NCBI RefSeq assembly: GCF_001550155.1
Contig: NZ_LRUF01000026.1
Coordinates: 470,374 to 534,373, forward strand
DNA: 64,000 nucleotides
Origin: Pseudoalteromonas arabiensis
GTDB taxonomy: Bacteria; Pseudomonadota; Gammaproteobacteria; Enterobacterales; Alteromonadaceae
Direction: 5' to 3'
Below the pieces are notes generated by a model. The model did not search any database and was not told where the DNA came from. It saw only the letters and a list, made by a program, of their open reading frames with translations. This document shows positions 14,349 through 22,931 of the stretch, one piece after another (positions within the stretch are counted from its first letter, which is position 1; each line of letters starts with the position of its first letter). A program made the position numbers and the translations under genes.

Positions 14349-16331
14349 ATGATATTACCTACAATAGAAGACTTCGAAAATGCTAAAGAAGACTTAGACA
14401 ATTTATCTAAAATTGTTAATAGTCAAACACAAGTAGTTGTAACGAGAACTGGTGCTGCAAAAAAAACGTTGGCGGGTTTAGAAGCAAATTATTTAATGAC
14501 AGCTATTAATGGTGGTCTGTGGGAGGGTGGCCAGACATTTACAGCTTATAACCAGTATATGGTCCACAATGGCATTGCATATAAGCCAAAAGCAATAACT
14601 ACTTTACCTTATACAGTTTCAATAACACCAGACCATGGCAAAGTTGAAGTAACCGGCGGATTGACTAAGGAGCAATCAGATAAGCGTTATAGCTTAATAT
14701 TTGAAAATGTTGCAACTTTAAAAGCATTTGAGGAATTAGCCGCTGGGATGCTGGTGAAAACACAAACGTATTATGTAGGTACAGGTGGGGGTGCTAACTA
14801 TTTAATTGTTACTTCCATAAATTATGGGGCAACACCTGACGGTGATTTTGATTTTTATGTCGGTTCAGAAAATAATTTAGTTGCAGTATTGATTGTCGAT
14901 GGTGTATTGAATCTTGCTCAAGGCGGCTTCATACCAGCTAAAAAAGAGGATTGGTCAGACTTCTTTGAGGCTGCGTTTGCGAAAAGTAAAACTCTTTACT
15001 CAAAATTTGTTGCTGGTAAATTTTTGATTTCTCGTCCATTAAATATTCCGCTTGATGGGAAAGTAGATTTAAACCTATGTAAGCTTGGTAAAACAGATAG
15101 TTTTATTAGCAACAATGTAAATACTATTATTCAATTTACTGGTAGCAATGGTGTTGTTGCAGGTATTGATGGTTCAGATGTTGTTGCAGCTAATGAGAAG
15201 CTCATAGGTTTCAATAAAGGTATTAAAAACTGTCGAGAGCGCAATTGTCGTGTTCCCTTGAGCCGCTTTTTGAGAAATGAAGGTGTTCTGAATGACAATG
15301 TCTCAGAAACGCTTAACTCATTAGTGCCACAATATGGTGAAAATAGCCGAAGTAGAACTAAAAAAGTAAAGATGCAAATAGATACCTCGAAAACAGGAGG
15401 TTCAGGCGATTTTAGGCGTGTACGTTATATACCGTCAATTATGCGTTTAACTCATGTTAAAGTAACAGATACTAGTGGTAGCCCTGATTTTTCATTTGAA
15501 GTAATTGCTACACAAGGAGATTTAAGAGCTATTTACTCTAAGGCTCGTGGAGGCAGTAATATTGACCAAGCTATTGATTTAGATTATATCCACGAAGATT
15601 TTGATGATGTTTTACAGTTGCGTTTAATTAGTTATGGTGCAGTTGGGACTACTTTTGATATTGAACTTACATACGAGTATGAGCAAAGGTGTAATGAGCA
15701 GGTAGCTTGGTTTTATTCATCAGAGCATGATTTTTTGAAGCCGCATAAGTCAAATGCGTTAACTCACGCTTTAGGTGTTAGGGGGGCAGAGTATCGCTGT
15801 TATATTAATGGCCTTTTGAAAGTTACAAATATTACTCCACTCAGAAAAAAGAATGCTAATCATAATTGGCCTTATGTCACAGTACCTGTTTTAGCTGGAA
15901 CACGTGATGCTAGCAAAACAACAGAGCTTAAGTTTTACTTAAATTATAGTGCAGCTCAAGCATTACGAGATGGTGTCACTCATTTGAAAGTGCGTCTACA
16001 GGATGCTCCCGCTATAAAATGCACAGTCATAAATGGTTGGCTCTCTCAAGCTTACGATGACGCTCCAAACGTTCATTTATCTACATTGGGAGAGCAACCA
16101 AGTATTGAGGTTGATATATCGCAAACAAGTATAGATGAATCTCAAGGTTATATTCTCATGATACCCCTTGATAGAAAAGCTATGCAGCAAGGAGCACTTC
16201 AAATGCAAGCTAATGATTTCAACTTTTTCTATCTAACGTTTTATCAAAATTTAACAGAACATTTGCCTATAGAGTGGAATGACGAATGGAGTTTTCAGTT
16301 TGAGTTTATTCGTCAGCCGGAACTAGTTTAA
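14349..16331 (+). CDS. Putative tailspike/tail fibre adhesin
   Basis: A 660-residue protein between the M-position and DUF1833 genes, where lambda has no fibre. Residues 1-100 resemble the head/tail-binding module of phage spikes: T-R-T-G-A-A-K-K-T-L-x-G-L, then Y-N-Q-Y-M-V-H-N-G-I-A-Y-K-P. Residues 115-160 (L-K-A-F-E-E-L-A-A-G ... G-G-G-A-N-Y-L) resemble the start of a beta-helix spike domain. The rest is unrecognised beta-rich sequence and probably binds the receptor. The gene is more AT-rich than its neighbours, suggesting separate acquisition. Its stop overlaps the next start as TAATG. Confidence 0.7.
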   Translation: MILPTIEDFENAKEDLDNLSKIVNSQTQVVVTRTGAAKKTLAGLEANYLMTAINGGLWEGGQTFTAYNQYMVHNGIAYKPKAITTLPYTVSITPDHGKVEVTGGLTKEQSDKRYSLIFENVATLKAFEELAAGMLVKTQTYYVGTGGGANYLIVTSINYGATPDGDFDFYVGSENNLVAVLIVDGVLNLAQGGFIPAKKEDWSDFFEAAFAKSKTLYSKFVAGKFLISRPLNIPLDGKVDLNLCKLGKTDSFISNNVNTIIQFTGSNGVVAGIDGSDVVAANEKLIGFNKGIKNCRERNCRVPLSRFLRNEGVLNDNVSETLNSLVPQYGENSRSRTKKVKMQIDTSKTGGSGDFRRVRYIPSIMRLTHVKVTDTSGSPDFSFEVIATQGDLRAIYSKARGGSNIDQAIDLDYIHEDFDDVLQLRLISYGAVGTTFDIELTYEYEQRCNEQVAWFYSSEHDFLKPHKSNALTHALGVRGAEYRCYINGLLKVTNITPLRKKNANHNWPYVTVPVLAGTRDASKTTELKFYLNYSAAQALRDGVTHLKVRLQDAPAIKCTVINGWLSQAYDDAPNVHLSTLGEQPSIEVDISQTSIDESQGYILMIPLDRKAMQQGALQMQANDFNFFYLTFYQNLTEHLPIEWNDEWSFQFEFIRQPELV

Positions 16332-16822
16332 TGAGTAGAGTACTTCAAACCCTTTACGCAAGTGCTCCGACGAATGACTTGCCAATTCACACACTAGAGC
16401 TTAAAGCTGCCGATTTATGGGAGCTTAGGATTTGTGACGGCTTTGATGACCAAGTTGCCGGCATTGAAAGTGGCGACATGGTTACATTTAAAGCCAGCGG
16501 TATGGGTGTGTCGTTACCGCAGCGAGGTGTTAAAGGGCGGCAGGACTTACAATTTCAAATTGATAATGTTTCTGGTGAGGCACTTGCACTGATTGATCAG
16601 GCAATTGATGCGGGCGTAAAAATTGATGTAATTTATCGTGTCTATGTATCGAGTGATTTAAGTGAACCTGCTGAGCCAGCAGTTACAATGAAAGCAGCTG
16701 ACGTTCAAGCTACTGCACAGAGCATCAATGTGGTTGCATCATTTAATGATTTGGTAAATAAAGCTTGGCCTAACAAGCGCTATACACCTTCCATTGCCCC
16801 AGGGCTCAAATACTTCAGTTAA
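16331..16822 (+). CDS. DUF1833 family tail protein (L position)
   Basis: A 163-residue protein of the DUF1833 phage family: an N-terminal P-I-H-T-L-E-L strand, W-E-L-R-I-C-D-G-F-D-D, and a final Y-T-P-S-I-A-P-G-L segment. It lies between the M-position and NlpC genes, where lambda L is found, and probably helps build the tail tip. It starts on the A of the preceding stop codon, so translation is likely coupled. Confidence 0.8.
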   Translation: MSRVLQTLYASAPTNDLPIHTLELKAADLWELRICDGFDDQVAGIESGDMVTFKASGMGVSLPQRGVKGRQDLQFQIDNVSGEALALIDQAIDAGVKIDVIYRVYVSSDLSEPAEPAVTMKAADVQATAQSINVVASFNDLVNKAWPNKRYTPSIAPGLKYFS

Positions 16823-16824
16823 TT

Positions 16825-17223
16825 ATGGTATTCACAATTAATGATTATTTAAGTGTTCCATATGTGAATGAGGGGCGAGATATGTCTGGGTTTGACTGTT
16901 GGGGTCAAACTCGGCATCGCCTCCATCACTATTATGGTCAACCATTGTTTGAATCGTTTGGCCATATTCATCCCGACGATAAAAGTTTGCTTACTGATGC
17001 GTATCAACAAATTGTTTCTAGCTTTAGGCCTTGCGAGCCATCACCAGGTGCCGTGGTGTGTGGTTTTAAGTTTGGTAGCTTAATTCATATCGGCACAGTT
17101 GAACTGATCGACGGTAAGCTTGAAATACTGCACACATCCCGCCGTAAAGGGCCATCCATTGACAGCATCGATGACTTCAAACGGTTATTTAAAGAGGTTA
17201 AATTTTATGAATACGTGGGTTGA
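16825..17223 (+). CDS. NlpC/P60 tail peptidase (K-like)
   Basis: A 132-residue cysteine peptidase module. The catalytic Cys is in S-G-F-D-C-W-G-Q (about residue 25) and the His in S-L-I-H-I-G-T-V (about 92), the order of NlpC/P60 enzymes that cut peptidoglycan stem peptides. Lambda K has this domain after a JAB domain; here only the NlpC part is present. It likely opens the cell wall during DNA entry, acting at the tail tip. It overlaps the next gene. Confidence 0.85.
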   Translation: MVFTINDYLSVPYVNEGRDMSGFDCWGQTRHRLHHYYGQPLFESFGHIHPDDKSLLTDAYQQIVSSFRPCEPSPGAVVCGFKFGSLIHIGTVELIDGKLEILHTSRRKGPSIDSIDDFKRLFKEVKFYEYVG

Positions 17224-19732
17224 TATCAAGGTTTACCCAAACAAATTAGATCCGTCTCTAATGGAGCCCTGCATATGCAAGGTTGGTTCGACACTTCATG
17301 AATGGTTGACTGAAAATGTCCCTGCTTATTATGAGAGCGATGAACCACTTTTTACTATACTTATCAATAAGCAGATCTTATTGCCTACAAATTGGAAAAC
17401 TTATCAATTTAAAGCGTCGGATGATGTAAGTATTATTGTTGAGCCAAAAGGCGGAGCAGCAATTGCGTATGCAATCGTGGCTGTTATAGCTGTCGGTTAT
17501 GCCGTATATACCGCCAATCAAATCCCCGATAACTATAACTCTACGACTCCCGATGGCAGCAGCATTTATGATGTAAATACTCAGGGCAATAAGCCTAGAC
17601 TTATGGGCATTATCCCTGAAGGAGCAGGGCGTCATAAGATTTACCCTGACTATTTAACAATGCCACGACGAGAATATATTGATAATGAGCAATGGCTTTA
17701 TTTAATGTTAAGCGTAGGTGTTGGGCGCTATGAAATATTATCCAATGAAATGTTCATAGGTAATACTCCAACAACAAGTTATGCCGGCGATATTGATATA
17801 CAGGTGTTTGAACCTAGCGAAAACGTAACAGGCCATGAAGCATTCAGAAATGTTTATACCTCAAGTGAAGTAGGTTCAACTTCAGGAAGTACCGGTATTG
17901 AATTGAAAGGGCGTGTTACATCAACAGGGGGAGACTATGGGCGTTACACATATACATTTGATGGTGACACAATAATTGCTTATTTAAATGAGTATGAACC
18001 TGAAATTGGTCAAATCAAATATAAATCACCTCTACCTTATCAAGTCGGTGAAATCATTTCTGTATCAAGTACCCTTGAAGGGCAAAATGATGGTTATTAT
18101 GAGATTTTAAGTCTTAATGTTAATGGGAATCAGGTAAATAAGGTTGATGGTCAATCCCAAGATGATCCTATTTGGTCAAGTTTCATCTCAGAAATTAATT
18201 CGAATGCAACTATAGAAGTTGAAGATGGGGGCGGTGACGGCCAATTTAATGGGCCTTTTTTTGCTTGCCCTGCAGGAGAAGTTACAGACAAACTTTGGTT
18301 TGATTTTCGTTTACCTCAAGGTTTAGGTGAACTTGATGATGATGGTAATTTTTTAAGTCGTACTGTGACAGTACAAATAGAGTACCGTGCTGAAGGTGCT
18401 CAAGACTGGACAGCAGTTGATGATGAAGTATTTACCAATGCAACAAATGATGAATTAGGGCGAACGGTACCTGTTACACTACCATTTAAAATAAGACCTG
18501 AAGTAAGAGTAAAAAGAGCCACAGCAGCAACTGACGATACGCGTATTTATGACGATATATTTTGGACCGCCCTTAAGGCCGAATTAAATAGTGCAACTAG
18601 TTATGATGGTTTAACCACAATAGCAATTAAGATCCGTGGCACAAATGCCTTAGCCGGCACAGCTGAAAATAAATTTAATGTTATTGGTACCCGCATTTTG
18701 CCTGTGTATGAAAATGGCGCTTGGAGCGAACCAAGGCCAACAACTGATATAGCTCCATATTTTGCGCATGTATTGAAAAGTGCAGGGCATAGCGACGACA
18801 AAATTAATTTAGAAGCCCTAGATACATTACATCCTATTTGGCATGCTCGAGCAGATGAATTTAATGCTGTGTTTGATAGTGAGAGTACTGTTTTTGAAGT
18901 TATTAAGCGTGTTCTTGCTGTAGGTTTTGCTGAACCTACAATTGATTATGGAAAAATAACCCCAGTACGTGATCAAAAGCGAACTATCTTCCGTCACATG
19001 TATCAACCTGATAACTATATTGGCATGCTTAAGCGCTCTATTAAGTTAATGGATGATGATGAACCTGATGGTATCGAAGTCGAGTACTTCGACCCAGTTA
19101 CATGGAAGTCAGAAACGATTCTTTGTTTGTTACCGGGGGATGAAGGTGCTAACCCAGAAAAAATCAGAGCCTTTGGAATAACAAACCGCGATAAAGCGTA
19201 TCAGTTTGGTATGCGAAAACGTCGTATTCGTCGATATCGCCGTACTCGGTTTGAATTAAAAACTGAAATGGATGCGTTGAATTCAAAGTACCTAGACTAT
19301 TGTGCAGTTGCTGATGATATACCAGGCTATGAACAAACGGGTACTGTGATAGGGCATGTTGGTCGCTCAATCTATCTTGATAACCCTGAATTGCAATGGC
19401 AAACAGGCCAAACTCATATTATTGCTTTAAGAAAACCAGACGGCACTCTATCAGGCCCTTACAATGCTACGCTCGGCAATGACTCCAATGAAGTCGTCAT
19501 CGATGCTGATTTAGACTTTACACCGGTATTTGATGGTTCAATCGAGCCACCTCTTTATATGTTTGGTATCACCACACGGTGGTGTAATGGTGTGCTTATA
19601 AAAGATATTAAGCCATCATCAACAGATCAGGTTTCAGTAACCGCAGAGCTTGATGATGAACGAGTTTATCTAGATGATGATAGCCCAGCGCCAACAACTA
19701 CAAGCATCACAATTCCAAATATTTATTTTTAA
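17207..19732 (+). CDS. Tail tip/host specificity protein, I-J type
   Basis: An 841-residue protein. Residues 1-80 look like a small beta-grasp domain; residues 85-105 are a hydrophobic segment rich in Ala, Val and Ile, as in lambda gpI. From about 120 on it reads as a J-like central hub (R-L-M-G-I-I-P-E then the repeated W-x-R-P-x patterns). It probably forms the baseplate hub and tip. ATG 17207 with AAAGAGG at 17191-17197 is preferred over the longer frame from 17120, which lies inside the peptidase gene. Lambda J is 1132 residues, so the distal receptor-binding part is missing, consistent with the separate spike. Confidence 0.85.
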   Translation: MNTWVDIKVYPNKLDPSLMEPCICKVGSTLHEWLTENVPAYYESDEPLFTILINKQILLPTNWKTYQFKASDDVSIIVEPKGGAAIAYAIVAVIAVGYAVYTANQIPDNYNSTTPDGSSIYDVNTQGNKPRLMGIIPEGAGRHKIYPDYLTMPRREYIDNEQWLYLMLSVGVGRYEILSNEMFIGNTPTTSYAGDIDIQVFEPSENVTGHEAFRNVYTSSEVGSTSGSTGIELKGRVTSTGGDYGRYTYTFDGDTIIAYLNEYEPEIGQIKYKSPLPYQVGEIISVSSTLEGQNDGYYEILSLNVNGNQVNKVDGQSQDDPIWSSFISEINSNATIEVEDGGGDGQFNGPFFACPAGEVTDKLWFDFRLPQGLGELDDDGNFLSRTVTVQIEYRAEGAQDWTAVDDEVFTNATNDELGRTVPVTLPFKIRPEVRVKRATAATDDTRIYDDIFWTALKAELNSATSYDGLTTIAIKIRGTNALAGTAENKFNVIGTRILPVYENGAWSEPRPTTDIAPYFAHVLKSAGHSDDKINLEALDTLHPIWHARADEFNAVFDSESTVFEVIKRVLAVGFAEPTIDYGKITPVRDQKRTIFRHMYQPDNYIGMLKRSIKLMDDDEPDGIEVEYFDPVTWKSETILCLLPGDEGANPEKIRAFGITNRDKAYQFGMRKRRIRRYRRTRFELKTEMDALNSKYLDYCAVADDIPGYEQTGTVIGHVGRSIYLDNPELQWQTGQTHIIALRKPDGTLSGPYNATLGNDSNEVVIDADLDFTPVFDGSIEPPLYMFGITTRWCNGVLIKDIKPSSTDQVSVTAELDDERVYLDDDSPAPTTTSITIPNIYF

Positions 19733-19743
19733 AAATAAGTACA

Positions 19744-19770
19744 TTGATTTTATTACGGAACTTTTATAGT
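19744..19770 (+). promoter_or_regulatory. Candidate promoter for the accessory gene
   Basis: TTGATT (19744-19749) and TATAGT (19765-19770) are 15 bases apart, just downstream of the tail tip gene. It would give the following gene expression independent of the late operon. Confidence 0.45.
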
Positions 19771-19793
19771 TTGAGTAAAAATTAACTAGAAAA

Positions 19794-20648
19794 ATGAAAA
19801 ATATGGATAAAACAGATATCGTGAATGCAATTTTGCAACTCAAGCAAGAAAATAATTTATTTAAAGATTACTTTTTTCCTATTTGTAGTGCCTTTTTCAC
19901 TTCGTTGTTAGGGGCGTTTATTGCTTACAAAACAGTTACACATCAGGAAAAAAAACTTGAAGAAAAAAATAAGTTGCACATTTCTAATAGGTGGATCATT
20001 GATATACAGGGTATCTTGACTAGCTTGATAGCTTTAAAAGTTAATTACCATGGAAGTTTGAGTAGTGATCCATATAAAAGGGCAATGCAAGTACCTAGCT
20101 TTTTAATGACAGCCCAGCATATGGAAAAAGATATTTCAGAAATAACTTTCATTTTACCAACTAGTAAGTCTGAAAGTGGTAATGGCTGGGTGCAAATTAC
20201 TAGAGTTGAAGCTTTAGTAAAAAATTACAATTTATTACTAACTATGTTAGATAAACGGAATGAATTAGACTTTTCAGTGAAACAAGAGCTAGTTAAAGCT
20301 AGTTCTGATAACTCATATGCTCAATTAAATTCAGAAGATATTAAAAAGCTCTCTTCGAAAATTGATTTAGTTAATCTAATAGATCTAACAGAGCGTAGTA
20401 TTTTAATGATTGATAGTTTGATTTTAGAATGTGTGGACTTTCTAGAGGAGTTTCCTAAAGTTATCGAAAAAACAGTAAAGCTAAATAAAGTTAAGAATAG
20501 TGTTAAGTTAATAAAATTTGATTTCTCTGACCAAAAAAGCGCTGAGTTTTTAAAATTATCACCAATAGGTGACTATGAAAAAATTGCAAAACTTTTTGGC
20601 GAATCGGCAGAAGGGATAAAAAAAAGATATGGTATGCAGTTAGGTTAA
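19794..20648 (+). CDS. Unknown membrane-anchored accessory (moron) protein
   Basis: A 284-residue protein I do not recognise. Residues 22-45 form one membrane segment (F-F-P-I-C-S-A-F-F-T-S-L-L-G-A-F), followed by a charged helix and a mostly helical cytoplasmic part. Base composition is markedly AT-rich compared with the tail genes. It has its own promoter-like sequence and a downstream terminator (20673-20699), the signs of a moron gene expressed in the lysogen. Roles could include superinfection exclusion or defence, but nothing in the sequence proves it. A second Met at 19803 could be the start. Confidence 0.7.
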   Translation: MKNMDKTDIVNAILQLKQENNLFKDYFFPICSAFFTSLLGAFIAYKTVTHQEKKLEEKNKLHISNRWIIDIQGILTSLIALKVNYHGSLSSDPYKRAMQVPSFLMTAQHMEKDISEITFILPTSKSESGNGWVQITRVEALVKNYNLLLTMLDKRNELDFSVKQELVKASSDNSYAQLNSEDIKKLSSKIDLVNLIDLTERSILMIDSLILECVDFLEEFPKVIEKTVKLNKVKNSVKLIKFDFSDQKSAEFLKLSPIGDYEKIAKLFGESAEGIKKRYGMQLG

Positions 20649-20672
20649 AAGAATAATTATAAAAAAGAAAAC

Positions 20673-20700
20673 AAAAACCCCTAATTAAGCGGGTTTTTAT
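20673..20700 (+). terminator. Terminator after the accessory gene
   Basis: AAAAACCC and GGGTTTTT arms around about 10 bases, ending in a T run. It closes the late operon and accessory gene. Confidence 0.7.
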
Positions 20701-20767
20701 ATATTGATATAGTTTTAATTTTTTAATTAGTATGATTTTTGTACATAAAACTTAAGGAGAGAGAAAT

Positions 20768-21022
20768 ATGAACGACCAACTATTTGAAGCGCTTAGATGT
20801 TGGGCTCGAAAACCAACTTGGTTTACTGGTCATCCAAGTGATGAAACTAATTTTAAGTTAGCGGTATCCAATGTAAAAAACTTACCATTTACACCCACAA
20901 AAGATGAGATTTATGAAGCAATTTTAGAACATCAAAAAGACGCTCCTGCTGTTCTAGGTACACCAAAAGACATAAGACCTCAAGCTGAAAAGTTCGCTAT
21001 AAAAATAGCTAAGAAGCTTTAG
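20768..21022 (+). CDS. Small protein of unknown function next to the attachment site
   Basis: An 84-residue protein with a strong ribosome site AAGGAGAG (20754-20761). It is Lys-rich with a Trp-containing N-terminus (C-W-A-R-K-P-T-W) and two predicted helices; no membrane segment or known motif is visible. It is the last gene before the right attachment site. Its separate position after a terminator suggests its own promoter, but I could not place one with confidence. Confidence 0.65.
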   Translation: MNDQLFEALRCWARKPTWFTGHPSDETNFKLAVSNVKNLPFTPTKDEIYEAILEHQKDAPAVLGTPKDIRPQAEKFAIKIAKKL

Positions 21023-21136
21023 CTTAAAGTGCTATTTTGGATCTATTTTGGATCATACTGATAGCAAAACAGGACTACAGTAGACCATTAAGCTACAGCA
21101 AACAATACCCCTATGTAGTCTGCTCTTATCCTATCA

Positions 21137-21163
21137 GGGGTTCAAATCCCCCCAGCTCCACCA
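21137..21163 (+). other. Right attachment site (attR): duplicated 3' end of ssrA (tmRNA)
   Basis: The T-arm stem-loop GGGG-TTCAAAT-CCCC followed by acceptor CAGCTCC and ACCA equals a tmRNA 3' end; CAGCTCC pairs with the universal tmRNA 5' GGGGCTG. No tmRNA body precedes it, so this is the displaced 3' end left by integration into ssrA. The intact gene, restored by phage sequence, should sit at the left end outside the window. Confidence 0.9.
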
Positions 21164-21170
21164 AATATGA

Positions 21171-21200
21171 AAAAGGCTGCTCTCAGAGCGGCCTTTTTTA
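21171..21200 (+). terminator. Original ssrA terminator
   Basis: AAGGC-t-GCTC hairpin with GAGC-g-GCCTT and a T run lies 8 bases after the duplicated tmRNA end, where the host ssrA terminator would have been before integration. Confidence 0.8.
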
Positions 21201-21250
21201 TTACATAAAATCCTCTAAAATTAATGGTTTAGAGGCTCTACTTATAAACA

Positions 21251-21958
21251 TCACACAACTAACTGCACAGCATCGATGATGGGTTTATTTTCAATATCAA
21301 TGGTGTCGATTATTTGTTTGTGTAGGCGCTTTTTGTGCTCGGCAAAAATAGCGCGTTTTTTATCGAACTGGCTGGCAAATTCAAGGGCGGTATTAAATAA
21401 GCTGTCGCTGTCTGCGCAGGCTTGTTCGATTATATGATCTTTTGCAAGTTCGCCTGCGGTTACTCGGCGGCCTGTGAGCATCATTTCGTTAAAACGATAG
21501 TGTGGAATGGCTTTTTTAATAAAGGCTAGCATGCCTGGTAAAAACGGAATTGATAAATCTACTTCTGGAAAGCAGAAAAAACCACGGTTGCTTTGCATAA
21601 ATCTAAAATCACACGCGCAGGCTAAAATAGCGCCGTTGCCAAACGCATGCCCATTGATGGCGGCAATTACTGGCATCGGAAATAGTAATAAACGCTTAAA
21701 TACTGCGTCCATTGCATGCATAAAATCACTCACTTCGTCTAGCTTTTGCGCTTTTAAAGCGGGCATTAGCCAGTCTGTGTCTATGCCTAGGCTCCATGAT
21801 TTTTCATCATTTGAAGTAATAACCAGTGCTTTGTGTGCAGGGTTGGCTTCAATGTCATTTAAGCAGTTTAAAAATGCCTTTGCAAAAGCAGGGTTGTGAC
21901 GATTTTCACCTGCGGCCATGGTGAGTATGGCTACAGAGCCTTGTGTTTTGACGTTCAT
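21251..21958 (-). CDS. Enoyl-CoA hydratase/isomerase (crotonase) family protein
   Basis: A crotonase-fold enzyme of about 235 residues. It shows the oxyanion-hole segments S-W-S-L-G-I-D and I-N-G-H-A-F-G-N-G-A, and the F-P-E-V-D-L-S-I-P-F stretch seen in delta3,delta2-enoyl-CoA isomerases. It may therefore shift double bonds in unsaturated acyl-CoA rather than hydrate them, but the substrate is uncertain. The Met at 21958 is preferred because GGA lies just upstream; one at 21967 adds three residues. It is the first host gene beside the prophage. Confidence 0.85.
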   Translation of the reverse strand: MNVKTQGSVAILTMAAGENRHNPAFAKAFLNCLNDIEANPAHKALVITSNDEKSWSLGIDTDWLMPALKAQKLDEVSDFMHAMDAVFKRLLLFPMPVIAAINGHAFGNGAILACACDFRFMQSNRGFFCFPEVDLSIPFLPGMLAFIKKAIPHYRFNEMMLTGRRVTAGELAKDHIIEQACADSDSLFNTALEFASQFDKKRAIFAEHKKRLHKQIIDTIDIENKPIIDAVQLVV

Positions 21959-22157
21959 TAATTCCATGCAGGATGCTTTCTATTTTATCTTTGAGTGTGC
22001 TTAGTTATATACCATCAGCAGATGAAAATAAACCTCTAGTCCGACCAGTTGCATGCTTTTAAACTGATTACCTTTTAGTCTAAAGAGGTGTTTAAACAGT
22101 CGTTTAACTTTGCCGAGCATGTTAGTTTTGAATCAAATAACATGATAAAGCGACGTA

Positions 22158-22931
22158 ATGGAATTAATGAGTTGGGAATTATTAGGTGGTGAGTTATTAA
22201 GTCCGATCAGCACAATTGTATTGATTGTAGTAGCCGGCTTTACATCGATGATCTCCGCTGCGTTTGGTGCGGGTGGTGGGTTAATGTTGCTAGTGATTAT
22301 GGCGTCAATGCTACCTATGGGGGTGGTGATCCCTGTACATGGGTTAGTGCAGCTTGGTTCTAACGCCAATCGCTTTTTGTTTACCTTTAAGCATATTGAT
22401 GCGGCGATGTTTATATACTTTTCATTAGGCGGTGTACTGGGCGCATTAGTGGCATCGTCTATTGTGACATCGATCCCGCTAGAGCTAATGAAGATTGTTG
22501 TGGCTGTGTTTGTGTTGTATTTACTTTGGGGCGTAACCCCAGAACTGAGAGAAACATCAAAACTATGGCGAGTGTTTGCAGGGCTTTGGACAAGCTTTAC
22601 TTCGATGTTTGTGGGGGCAAGTGGCCCATTGGTTGGTAGCTGCTTATACGTGAATAATTACGACAAGCTTAAGTTTACAGCCACTTTTTCAAGCTGTATG
22701 ACGGTTCAGCACACGCTAAAAGCGATTTTATACGGTGCAGTGGGCTTTGCATTTTGGCAATGGCTACCTTTGGTGATATTAATGATTTTAAGCGGTGCAA
22801 TAGGCACATGGCTTGGCCTAAAATTATTGCACCGCATTTCATCCGACAAATTTAAAAAGATTTTTCGTTTAGTGTTAACTGTGCTTTCCCTGCAACTTGC
22901 TTGGCAAGGAATAAGCTACGCACTTAATTAA
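22158..22931 (+). CDS. TSUP (TauE/SafE) family permease
   Basis: A 257-residue inner-membrane protein with about eight hydrophobic segments. The first repeat has the family-typical G-F-T-S-M-I-S-A-A-F-G-A-G-G-G motif near residue 30, and a second weaker copy (F-V-G-A-S-G-P-L-V-G) occurs in the second half. TSUP proteins move sulfur- or carbon-containing anions such as sulfite or sulfoacetate. The substrate cannot be read from sequence. Its stop overlaps the convergent NAD(P)-binding gene by 8 bases. Confidence 0.9.
   Translation: MELMSWELLGGELLSPISTIVLIVVAGFTSMISAAFGAGGGLMLLVIMASMLPMGVVIPVHGLVQLGSNANRFLFTFKHIDAAMFIYFSLGGVLGALVASSIVTSIPLELMKIVVAVFVLYLLWGVTPELRETSKLWRVFAGLWTSFTSMFVGASGPLVGSCLYVNNYDKLKFTATFSSCMTVQHTLKAILYGAVGFAFWQWLPLVILMILSGAIGTWLGLKLLHRISSDKFKKIFRLVLTVLSLQLAWQGISYALN

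Larger units (their letters stand above)
1..21163. mobile_element. Right (late) part of a lambda-like prophage integrated at ssrA
   Basis: A continuous run of plus-strand phage genes from a replication primase/helicase fragment through antiterminator, lysis, packaging, head and tail genes, ending at a duplicated tmRNA 3' end (21137-21163). Gene order matches lambda late genes almost one for one, so the virion should be a long, non-contractile-tailed siphophage. Integrase, repressor and the left attachment site are not in the window and should lie upstream. Head and tail genes all look intact, with no frameshifts or insertion sequences, so the prophage may be functional. Confidence 0.95.

Noticed and set aside
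21038..21163. Complete tRNA or tmRNA gene at the prophage end
   Set aside because: Only the T-arm and acceptor 3' strand are present; no anticodon arm, tag-peptide frame or 5' acceptor strand precedes it.
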